Assembly: GCA_023386675.1 (NCBI GenBank)
Contig: JAEWJG010000287.1
Coordinates: 1 to 26,080 of the forward strand
DNA length: 26,080 bases
Direction of reading: 5' to 3'
Source of the DNA: Actinomycetes bacterium
Lineage (GTDB): Bacteria; Actinomycetota; Actinomycetes; Actinomycetales; Microbacteriaceae
Each line of letters starts with the position of its first letter. Position 1 is the stretch's first letter. Positions 14,012 to 20,224 of this stretch are shown piece after piece. Below the pieces are notes generated by a model. The model worked only from the letters and a program-made list of their open reading frames with translations. It made no database searches and had not been told where the DNA came from. The position numbers and the translations under genes were made by a program.

Positions 14012-15322
14012 ATGCCGGTCATCATCCTCGTCGGTCTGGCGGCGGTCGCGCTGTGGTCCCTGGTCGCGCACCGCTTCGAGCGCTACGGGATCGCCGGCCC
14101 GGCGGCACTCGCGGTGCTGGGGTCGCTCGTCGTGCTCGTCGACGTCCACGGGTTCACCGAGGCCATCGACAGCGACATCGCCCAGCACGTGGTCGAGCTG
14201 GTCCTCGCCGTGCTGCTGTTCGTCGACGCGTGCGAGGTGCGCGGTGGCATCTTCGGAGGGCAAGGGAAGAGCGTCGCACGGCTCGTCCTGCTCGCCCTGC
14301 CGATCTCGCTGGTTCTCGTCGTCGTCGTCGCCGGATGGCTCCTCCCCGCCACCAACGTCTTCGTGCTGATCGTCATCGCCTGCATCGTCATGCCCACCGA
14401 CTTCGCACCGGCGTCCGCGCTCCTGCGGTCGTCGCGCGTCCCGGTTCGCGTCCGGCAGATCCTGAATGTGGAGAGCGGCTACAACGACGGCCTGATCTCC
14501 CCGGTGTTCGCCATGTCCCTGGCGATCGCGGTCGCGCTTCCGAGCCTCATCAAGGCCGCGGACACCCACGCCAAGCTCAGCGGGGCCACCGAGAAGGAGA
14601 TCGAGCGGGACCTGTCCGACGCCGTCTACGCGTTCTTCGGCGCGGTACCCGCGACGGTCGTCGCCATCGTGGCCGGCGTCGTCATCGGAGGCGCGCTCGG
14701 TCTCCTCACCCGATGGGCGACCGGGCGGGGCTGGGCGAACGCCTCCGGTGTCCGCTTCGTCCTGCTCCTCACTCCCCTGCTCACCTACGGCGTCGCGACG
14801 CTCCACGACGTGGAGGCGAACGGCTTCGTGGCGGCGTTCGTCGCCGGTGTGATGTTCCGGGTCACCCGGGCCCGCCGTCAACCACTCCGGGCGATCCCGG
14901 AGGATGAGCTGCTGCTCGTGGAGGAGTCGAGCACCGTCGCGACGAACTTCGTCTGGTTCATCCTCGGAGGGATGACCACAGCGGTCATCGCGGAGGGGAT
15001 CGACTGGCGCGTCCTCGTGATCGCGGTGCTCGCGCTGACCCTGTTCCGCGCCGTGCCCGTCTACGTGTCGATGCTCGGCTCCCCGGTCGGCTGGCGGGAG
15101 CGCACGTACCTCGGGCTGATCGGCCCGCGCGGGACGGCCACCATCGTCTTCGGTCTGCTGGCGTTCAACCGCCTTCCCGACGCCGACAGCGGTGACGTGC
15201 TGAGCGTGACGGTGCTGACCGTCGTCGGCAGCATCATGCTGCACGGCGTGGTGACGCCGCTCGTGCTGCGGAGGGTCCCCGGCCGACGCCCGGACCTCAC
15301 CGAAGAGAGCGCTCCCGTCTGA
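14012..15322 (+). CDS. CPA1-type cation/proton antiporter (NhaP-like)
   Basis: The 436-residue membrane protein has about 12 hydrophobic segments. Core motifs of the CPA1 exchanger family are visible: MPTDFAPASALLRSS (127-141, corresponding to the usual '.TDP' bend) and NVESGYNDG (152-160), where Asn158-Asp159 is the ion-binding pair. A late GPRGTATIVFGLLAF segment is also typical. Such proteins exchange Na+ or K+ for H+ across the membrane for pH and salt homeostasis. The start at 14012 is set by AGGAGG at 14002-14007; an ATG at 13982 lies before that site. The C-terminus is short, without a large cytoplasmic tail. The transported ion is not certain. Confidence 0.88.
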   Translation: MPVIILVGLAAVALWSLVAHRFERYGIAGPAALAVLGSLVVLVDVHGFTEAIDSDIAQHVVELVLAVLLFVDACEVRGGIFGGQGKSVARLVLLALPISLVLVVVVAGWLLPATNVFVLIVIACIVMPTDFAPASALLRSSRVPVRVRQILNVESGYNDGLISPVFAMSLAIAVALPSLIKAADTHAKLSGATEKEIERDLSDAVYAFFGAVPATVVAIVAGVVIGGALGLLTRWATGRGWANASGVRFVLLLTPLLTYGVATLHDVEANGFVAAFVAGVMFRVTRARRQPLRAIPEDELLLVEESSTVATNFVWFILGGMTTAVIAEGIDWRVLVIAVLALTLFRAVPVYVSMLGSPVGWRERTYLGLIGPRGTATIVFGLLAFNRLPDADSGDVLSVTVLTVVGSIMLHGVVTPLVLRRVPGRRPDLTEESAPV

Positions 15323-15397
15323 GCCCGGGGCTCCGGCGACCCGCGCCGTCGGTATTCTTGGGCTGTCGGTGACGCCTGTGACGCGATGGAGGACGGA

Positions 15398-15727
15398 ATG
15401 GGGCAGCTGATCTACGGATCGACGGAGTACACCCTGGACGATCGCGTCCTCGCTCACCTGCAGGTCGTCGTGAGCATGAAGCTCCGCCGCGGCGAGAACT
15501 TCTTCGTCTCGTGGCGCAGCACCGCGGCCGAGGGCAGCGGGCGCCAGTCGGTGTGGATCGACAACGGGATGCACCTCGGCTTCCACTACGACGGCGCCCG
15601 CATCCCGACCGTCAACCGGGAGTGGGCCGAGGAGATGGCCGCATCGGCCCACACCAACTTCGGTCTGCAGCTCACCAACGAGAACGGCGAGCTGCTCAAC
15701 AGCGCCCGCGACGCGAAGACGGCCTGA
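15398..15727 (+). CDS. DUF7882-type small protein (often mislabelled ATP-dependent DNA ligase)
   Basis: The 109-residue product starts MGQLIYGSTEYTLDDRVLAHL. It contains VVSMKLRRGENFFVSWRS, SVWIDNGMHLGFHYDGARIPTVNREWAEEMAASAHTNFGLQL, the pattern of the small DUF7882 proteins common in Microbacteriaceae. These are sometimes annotated as DNA ligases, but no ligase motif (KxDG) is present. The second ATG is used because GGAGGA lies immediately before it; an ATG at 15386 precedes that site. A TATTCT at 15353-15358 may be its -10. The gene runs convergently into the next with a 6-nt gap. The function is unknown. Confidence 0.8.
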   Translation: MGQLIYGSTEYTLDDRVLAHLQVVVSMKLRRGENFFVSWRSTAAEGSGRQSVWIDNGMHLGFHYDGARIPTVNREWAEEMAASAHTNFGLQLTNENGELLNSARDAKTA

Positions 15728-15733
15728 CCGCCA

Positions 15734-16345
15734 TCAGGAGTCGGCGGCCTTCCGGATCAGGGCCGCAGCCACGTCGTAGTGCGGGATGAACGCGGTGTGC
15801 GATCCGTCCACGTGCTCGGTCGTCGCGCCCATCCGGTCGGCCATGAACTCCTCCGCCTGCGGGGAGATCGCGTTGTCCTTGTCCGAGACCAGGAACCAGC
15901 TCGGGATGTCGTGCCAGGCCGCGGCCGTCGCCTTCTCGGTGAGGCCGGCCAGCGCGAGCGGACGCTGCGTCGCGTAGATGACGGCCGCGACCTCCTCCGA
16001 GGAGTCGCCGCAGAACACCTCCCGGAACCGCTCCTTCTTCACGTAGATCTCGGGACCGCCGGGCGCCCCGACCGCATCGTACGAGGTGGGCTGGTTCTCG
16101 GTCGCCAGCAGCGGCGCCGGGAACGGCTCCTGGACACTGACGCAGCTCTCGCCCACATCGAGTCCGAACGCCGCGAGGAACACCAGCGCCTCCACGTTGC
16201 TCAGACCGCCGGCGGCCTGGCCGATGACGGCGCCGCCGTAGGAGTGGCCCACCAGCACGACGGGGCCGTCGATGGCGGCGACGAGGCGGTGGATCGACTC
16301 GGCGTCCGACAGAAGGCTCCGCAGCGGGTTCGGCGGCGCGATCAC
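15734..16345 (-). CDS. Alpha/beta hydrolase, N-terminally truncated (possible pseudogene)
   Basis: The 203-residue frame has an intact catalytic triad: nucleophile elbow GHSYGGA (Ser35), Asp155 in LVSDKDNAI, and His183 in GSHTAF. Members of this cytoplasmic/secreted hydrolase family (about 235-250 residues) normally begin with a strand, an HGAxxDxSSW oxyanion-hole segment and then 'V(I/V)APPNPLR'. Here the sequence starts directly at (T)VIAPPNPLRSL. The in-frame bases upstream lack the HG motif and reach a stop at 16397-16399. The only usable start is a GTG at 16345 with no ribosome-binding site. About 35-40 residues appear to have been deleted, so the gene is probably inactive, though the rest has no frameshift or stop. 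Confidence 0.72.
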   Translation of the reverse strand: MIAPPNPLRSLLSDAESIHRLVAAIDGPVVLVGHSYGGAVIGQAAGGLSNVEALVFLAAFGLDVGESCVSVQEPFPAPLLATENQPTSYDAVGAPGGPEIYVKKERFREVFCGDSSEEVAAVIYATQRPLALAGLTEKATAAAWHDIPSWFLVSDKDNAISPQAEEFMADRMGATTEHVDGSHTAFIPHYDVAAALIRKAADS

Positions 16346-16460
16346 GGTGCGACGTCTCGAAGCTGAGCTCGCTCGGTACGGCCCTCCCGGACGCGCTCAT
16401 CCTGGGACGACAGCGTCCGCGGCGGCAAGAGGCATGTTCCTGTGGGAGCCCGCAGAATCG

Positions 16461-16504
16461 GTTCACCCTCCGGTCGGAGAAGGTTCACCCGGATGTGACC
16501 GCGC
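16461..16504 (+). promoter_or_regulatory. PHO-box-like tandem 11-bp repeats before the phosphoesterase gene
   Basis: GTTCACCC occurs twice exactly 22 bp apart (16461-16468 and 16483-16490). The region can be cut into four successive 11-base units: GTTCACCCTCC, GGTCGGAGAAG, GTTCACCCGGA, TGTGACCGCGC. PhoP boxes of Streptomyces are built of 11-bp direct-repeat units with GTTCACC at their start, so the match is close. A perfect CTCCG-GT-CGGAG repeat lies between the two copies. A possible -10 (CAGAGT, 16510-16515) follows. It lies 34 nt before a secreted phosphatase-like gene, as expected for phosphate-starvation control. Confidence 0.55.
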
Positions 16505-16538
16505 GTGGGCAGAGTCCCCCCTGGACAGGAGGGCTTCC

Positions 16539-17720
16539 ATGCGGACACGCACACTGACACTGATCGGCGCGGCCGCCGTGGTCGCGACGGTCCTCGGCAC
16601 CGGGGCCGCGATCGCCGCACCGGACATCGGCAACGGGTGGCCGTACGCCGGCACGCCCGCTGGGGATGACGCCGAGACATTCACGCTCGCCGCGGTCGGC
16701 GACATCGCCTGCGAGCCCGCCGACGGCGACAACGCCGCCAACCCGACCGCGGTCACGTGCGGAAGCCCGGCGCTCGGCGGGTACGCCGCGGAGTTCGCGA
16801 CCGCGAAGCAGGCCGAGGCGATGAAGCCGGACGCGGTCGCCCTGCTGGGCGACGAGCAGTACCAGGTCGGAAAGCTGAGCGACTTCGAGGCGTCGTTCGA
16901 GCAGGCGTGGGGCGGCCTCAAGTTCCTCGAGCACCCGGCACCGGGCAACCACGAGTACTACCCGTACACGAAGAAGGGCGACAACGAGCCCGCCCAGAAC
17001 GGCAACGGCTACTTCGCCTATTTCAACGGACACGACCAGTCCGGGACGCCGAACACCGCGGGGCAGGCCGGCGACGACACCGACGCCCACCAGGGCTGGT
17101 ACTCGTACGACCTCGGCAACTGGCACATCGTGTCCCTGAACGTGGAGTGCAACTCGGCGGCGTTCGCGAACGACTGCTCGACGACCGATGGCGGCCTGCT
17201 CGCGCAGGAGACGCGGTGGCTGGCGAAGGACCTGAAGGCCAATCAGAAGGAGTGCACCGTCGCCTACTGGCACCAGCCGACCTTCAGCGCGACCACCGCA
17301 TCCACCGCCACCGTCGCAGCGTCCGCCCCAGGCGCCGGCGGCCAGGAGGGCCAGGTGGCCGACGCCTGGTGGAAGCTGCTCTACGCGCACCACGCCACCC
17401 TCGTCCTCAACGGCCACGAGCACGCCTACGCGCACCTCAAGCCCATGGACCCGACCGGCAAGGCCGACGCCGAGCGCGGCGTCCCGGAGTTCATCATCGG
17501 CACCGGCGGCGAAGCACTCGACACCCTCGCGAAGAACGCCGACGGCAGCTACGCCAACCCGAACGTGGTCACCGGCTACGACCAGGGTTACGGCACGATG
17601 AAGCTCACGCTCGAGCCGCACAGCTACTCGTACTCGTACACGCCGGCCCTCGCCTGCGCCGGGCAGAGCGCGTCGGCGCTGAGCTACTCGGACACCGGCT
17701 CGGGCGACTGCCGCGGGTGA
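16539..17720 (+). CDS. Secreted metallophosphoesterase (purple-acid-phosphatase-like)
   Basis: The 393-residue product begins with a Sec signal peptide (MRTRTLTLIGAAAVVATVL...AIAA, cleavage near residue 27). The calcineurin-like metal-binding motifs are in order: VGDIA (Asp55), LLGDEQY (104-105), GNHEY (136-140), YWHQP (His245) and NGHEHAYAH (292-298). It is therefore a two-metal phosphoesterase outside the membrane, probably cutting phosphate from organic esters. AGGAGG at 16527-16532 fixes the ATG. The preceding PHO-box-like repeats suggest induction by phosphate limitation through PhoP. Several cysteines suggest disulfides in the exported protein. The substrate is unknown. A hairpin (17728-17752) follows the stop. 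Confidence 0.9.
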   Translation: MRTRTLTLIGAAAVVATVLGTGAAIAAPDIGNGWPYAGTPAGDDAETFTLAAVGDIACEPADGDNAANPTAVTCGSPALGGYAAEFATAKQAEAMKPDAVALLGDEQYQVGKLSDFEASFEQAWGGLKFLEHPAPGNHEYYPYTKKGDNEPAQNGNGYFAYFNGHDQSGTPNTAGQAGDDTDAHQGWYSYDLGNWHIVSLNVECNSAAFANDCSTTDGGLLAQETRWLAKDLKANQKECTVAYWHQPTFSATTASTATVAASAPGAGGQEGQVADAWWKLLYAHHATLVLNGHEHAYAHLKPMDPTGKADAERGVPEFIIGTGGEALDTLAKNADGSYANPNVVTGYDQGYGTMKLTLEPHSYSYSYTPALACAGQSASALSYSDTGSGDCRG

Positions 17721-17727
17721 CGGACCC

Positions 17728-17752
17728 TTCCGCCGGGCGGGCCACGGCGGAA
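17728..17752. terminator. Hairpin between phosphoesterase and DUF5652-like gene
   Basis: TTCCGCCG pairs perfectly with CGGCGGAA around a 9-nt loop. It lies 8 nt after the phosphoesterase stop and its right arm overlaps the GGCGGAAG that could be the ribosome-binding site of the next gene. It may terminate, or damp translation of, the next gene. Confidence 0.45.
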
Positions 17753-17762
17753 GAATCGCACC

Positions 17763-17981
17763 ATGACCGACAAGCACCACCGGAAGACGATCGCCCCCAC
17801 TCCGGGCGGTCGAGCGATCCTCGTCGCCGCGGTCGCCTGGAGCGTCGCCTGGAAGGGCGCGTCCCTGTGGCGAGCGGCGCGCAACGGCAGAAAACCCTGG
17901 TTCGTGACGCTGCTGCTCGCCAACACCCTCGGCCTGCTGGACGCGATCTACCTCTTCGGCGCCGGTAGACGACGCTCCTGA
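17763..17981 (+). CDS. Small DUF5652-like membrane protein
   Basis: The 72-residue product has two hydrophobic segments. The middle motif WKGASLWRAARNGRKPWFVTLLLANTLGLLDAIYLF is the pattern I recall for DUF5652, a family of small membrane proteins of unknown function. Its N-terminus (MTDKHHRKTIAPTPGG) is charged and the C-terminus ends in arginines. It starts 42 nt after the phosphoesterase stop, behind a hairpin, and faces the convergent marR gene 9 nt away. It may be read through from the phosphoesterase promoter. Confidence 0.72.
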   Translation: MTDKHHRKTIAPTPGGRAILVAAVAWSVAWKGASLWRAARNGRKPWFVTLLLANTLGLLDAIYLFGAGRRRS

Positions 17982-17990
17982 CGGGACCGC

Positions 17991-18425
17991 TCAGTCGCCG
18001 TCGGCGGCGTTGTAGCGTTCGAGCATCCCCGCGAAGGCGGCGATCTCGGACTCGCTCCAGTCGCGCAGCCGCCCGGTCATGGTGACGCGCAGCGCCTCAT
18101 CCGCCGCGTCAAGCACGCCGGCGCCCCGGTCGGTGACGCTCAGCGCCTGGCCCCGCCCCGCACCCTCCTCCGGTCCGCTCACGACGTAGCCGCTCTCGAC
18201 GAGCGCCGCCAGCTGCCGGGAGACCGTGGAGCGGTTGAGCTGGTAGTGGGCGGCGATCTCGACCGCGCGGCATCCCGGATGCTCGCGGATGTACGCGAGC
18301 AGGGACCGGTCGACGGTCGACAGCGCCTCGTCCTCGCGCCGCACCCGGGCGGTCCCGCGCCGGCCGATGGTGGTCAGCTCGCGCTGGACGCGTGCGATGG
18401 AGGCTGTGCGCGCATCCCGGGTCAT
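17991..18425 (-). CDS. MarR family transcriptional regulator (exporter-linked)
   Basis: The 144-residue product has the MarR winged helix at about residues 38-105. AVEIAAHYQLNRSTVSRQLAALVESGYV is the helix-turn-helix, and PEEGAGRGQALSVTDRG is the wing with its characteristic '(D/E)xRxxxLxLT' shape. It faces a membrane exporter gene across 81 bp with two matching palindromes. A TAGACT -10 (18437-18432) lies 6 nt before the ATG and no ribosome-binding site is seen, so its mRNA is probably leaderless. It likely represses the exporter and itself until a toxic ligand binds. Confidence 0.92.
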   Translation of the reverse strand: MTRDARTASIARVQRELTTIGRRGTARVRREDEALSTVDRSLLAYIREHPGCRAVEIAAHYQLNRSTVSRQLAALVESGYVVSGPEEGAGRGQALSVTDRGAGVLDAADEALRVTMTGRLRDWSESEIAAFAGMLERYNAADGD

Positions 18426-18444
18426 GGCGCGAGTCTATCGCCGA

Positions 18445-18459
18445 GTTGCGTTCTGCAAC
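18445..18459. promoter_or_regulatory. MarR operator 1, GTTGC-N5-GCAAC
   Basis: A perfect 5+5+5 inverted repeat (GTTGCGTTCTGCAAC) overlaps the likely -35 elements of both divergent transcripts. The same arms recur 27 bp away as operator 2. Confidence 0.6.
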
Positions 18460-18474
18460 AGATGCGTCTACGTT
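18446..18474 (+). promoter_or_regulatory. Promoter of the ABC-2-like exporter gene
   Basis: TTGCGT (18446-18451), a 17-nt spacer and TACGTT (18469-18474) point toward the exporter gene. The two GTTGC-N5-GCAAC palindromes cover the -35 and the -10/start region, which fits repression by the divergent MarR protein. Confidence 0.45.
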
Positions 18475-18486
18475 GCACTAGGCAAC
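18472..18486. promoter_or_regulatory. MarR operator 2, GTTGC-N5-GCAAC
   Basis: GTTGCACTAGGCAAC has the same perfect 5-bp arms as operator 1 and a different 5-bp centre. Equal arms with an unrelated centre are the mark of a real protein-binding site. It covers the -10 and start region of the exporter promoter. Confidence 0.6.
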
Positions 18487-18506
18487 TTTGAGAGGAACGC
18501 TCCCGC

Positions 18507-19583
18507 ATGTCGACGCACCGCATCACGCCCCTTCCCGCCCCGGCCGCTCGCCCGCGGTTCTGGCCGCCCGCGGCCTTCTGGAAGGCGCTCGGATCGCACA
18601 TCGTGATCCCGCTGTTCCTCGCGGTCGGGATGGCGCTTGCCTACCTCGGCGCGTTCCACTCGCCGCAGCCACACGACCTCCCCGTGGCCATCGTGGGACA
18701 GGGGCCGGCGACGCAGGTGTTCGCGCAGACCATGAACGACACGGCGCCCACCCAGCTCGACGTGACCACCGTGGCGACCGCTGCCGCTGCTCGCGAGCAG
18801 CTGGCGAACGGGACGATCGCCGCGGCGTACGAGCCGGGGACGACGCAGGCCGTCATCCACATCTCCACCGCCTCGTCGGAGACGGAGGCGTCCGCGGCCG
18901 AGAAGCTGTTCCTCCCGATCGCCTATCGGCAGCACCTGCCCGTCACGATCGACGACGTCCGGCCGGTGCCCGCCGACGACGGCACCGGGCAGGGCCTTTT
19001 CTTCCTCATGGTGGCTCTGAGCGTCGGCGGCTACTCCAGCGCGATCGCCATCGCGGCCGTGACGGCCAAGCTCGCGATCGGGTGGCGCATCGCGGTGTCG
19101 GCCGCCTCGTCGATCCTCGTCGCCGGGCTCTGCTCGGTCGTCGCCGGTCCGCTCTTCCACGTGCTGAACGGCAACGAGTGGAGCATCTGGCTGCTCGCCT
19201 CGCTCTACGTGTTCGGCATCGTCACGATCGGCGTCGGGCTGCATCCGCTGATCGGACGCTGGACCACGCCGGCGCTCACGCTCTTGTTCGTGATGCTCAA
19301 CGTGACGAGCAGCGGCGGCATCTTCCCGCAGAACCTCATGCCGGCGTTCTTCGCCGGGCTCAACACGTTCTGGAACGGAGCCGCCTGGCTGGACGCCGTC
19401 CGCGCGCTGACCTACTTCCCCGGCCAGGCGTTCGGCTTCGACGGGCTGCGACTCGCGCTCTGGGCGACGGCCGGCCTGGGACTGATCGGCGTGAGCCACC
19501 TGCTGACCGTCCGGCGCCGCCGGGCGGCCGACGACACGGTCGCGGCGACGCCCGCGGAGGAGGCGGCGGTCGTCGCCGCCTGA
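18507..19583 (+). CDS. ABC-2/YhgE-type membrane exporter subunit
   Basis: The 358-residue membrane protein has an N-terminal transmembrane helix (HIVIPLFLAVGMALAYLGAF, about 30-50). A roughly 100-residue extracytoplasmic domain follows (LPVAIVGQGPATQVFAQTMND ... AAYEPGTTQAVIHIS), then about five to six helices in the C-terminal half. This topology is that of ABC-2-like permeases and the YhgE/Pip/DUF3533 group. These export drugs, lipids or peptides, or act in phage infection. No ATPase gene is adjacent. The divergent MarR regulator and paired operators suggest inducible efflux of a toxic compound. The start follows GAGAGGA. The transported compound is unknown. Confidence 0.75.
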   Translation: MSTHRITPLPAPAARPRFWPPAAFWKALGSHIVIPLFLAVGMALAYLGAFHSPQPHDLPVAIVGQGPATQVFAQTMNDTAPTQLDVTTVATAAAAREQLANGTIAAAYEPGTTQAVIHISTASSETEASAAEKLFLPIAYRQHLPVTIDDVRPVPADDGTGQGLFFLMVALSVGGYSSAIAIAAVTAKLAIGWRIAVSAASSILVAGLCSVVAGPLFHVLNGNEWSIWLLASLYVFGIVTIGVGLHPLIGRWTTPALTLLFVMLNVTSSGGIFPQNLMPAFFAGLNTFWNGAAWLDAVRALTYFPGQAFGFDGLRLALWATAGLGLIGVSHLLTVRRRRAADDTVAATPAEEAAVVAA

Positions 19584-19611
19584 CGACCGCCCGCCCCGGA
19601 TCGGAGCCGTC

Positions 19612-20136
19612 TCAGGACGACGCCTTCTCCACATCCGCCTCGGACTTCGCGATGGCCTTCTGCAGCTCCTCGTAGTCGCCGGAGTCGATCGCCTTCGAGA
19701 TGCGCTTGTCCGACTTCACGAGGGCGTTCTCGACGCGATCGGCCCACTGGTCGTCGACCACCGCGACGACGGCGGACGACCCCTTCGGGAGGTACTCGTC
19801 GACGTCGACCCCGATCGCCTTCTCCTCGTGACGCTTGCGGAACGCGCCGATCACCGCGCCGATGCCGGCCCCGACGGCGGTCGCCGCCAGCAGCGGGGGT
19901 GCGAACAGGCCGACGACGACGCCCGCTCCGGCGCCCCAGGCGGCCCCCTTCCCCACCTTCCCGGACTCGTGCTCCTTCACGTCGACCTTGCCGTCCGCGT
20001 CGCGGCTCATGACGACGGCGCCGACGATGTCGAACTGACCGGCCGCCTGATCCGCCTTCAGGGACGCGTAGTCCGCCTGCGCCGCGCTCTCATCGCTGTA
20101 GGCACCGACGACGAGCACCAGATTCTTGTCTGTCAT
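19612..20136 (-). CDS. DUF1269-type membrane-associated stress protein
   Basis: The 174-residue product begins MTDKNLVLVVGAYSDESAAQADYASL. It has a central glycine/alanine-rich hydrophobic stretch (GAAWGAGAGVVVGLFAPPLLAATAVGAGIGAVIGAF), then LPKGSSAVVAVVDDQWADRVENALVKSDKRISKAID and a charged tail. This order is that of DUF1269 proteins, which are often tied to general stress. The glycine-zipper-like stretch suggests membrane association. AGAGGAG precedes the ATG. It is downstream of the cell-wall-binding protein gene on the same strand with an 88-nt gap, and convergent with the exporter gene. A 6-bp inverted repeat, TGCGAT...ATCGCA (20164-20185), lies in the gap. Its molecular function is unknown. 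Confidence 0.82.
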   Translation of the reverse strand: MTDKNLVLVVGAYSDESAAQADYASLKADQAAGQFDIVGAVVMSRDADGKVDVKEHESGKVGKGAAWGAGAGVVVGLFAPPLLAATAVGAGIGAVIGAFRKRHEEKAIGVDVDEYLPKGSSAVVAVVDDQWADRVENALVKSDKRISKAIDSGDYEELQKAIAKSEADVEKASS

Positions 20137-20224
20137 CTTCCACTCCTCTCGCTCGACCGCACATGCGATCGCTGGGACTATCGCACCGGAGGGGAGGGGT
20201 CGGGAAGACAGCGAACCGTCTCGC

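Noticed and set aside
15321..15333. GAGCC-CGG-GGCTC repeat at the antiporter stop codon
   Set aside because: The stem is only 5 bp with a 3-nt loop and overlaps the stop codon; too short to call a terminator in DNA this GC-rich.
13859..15652. 597-residue minus-strand frame opposite the antiporter
   Set aside because: Its low-complexity charged composition mirrors the antiporter's hydrophobic codons; no start signal or domain is seen.
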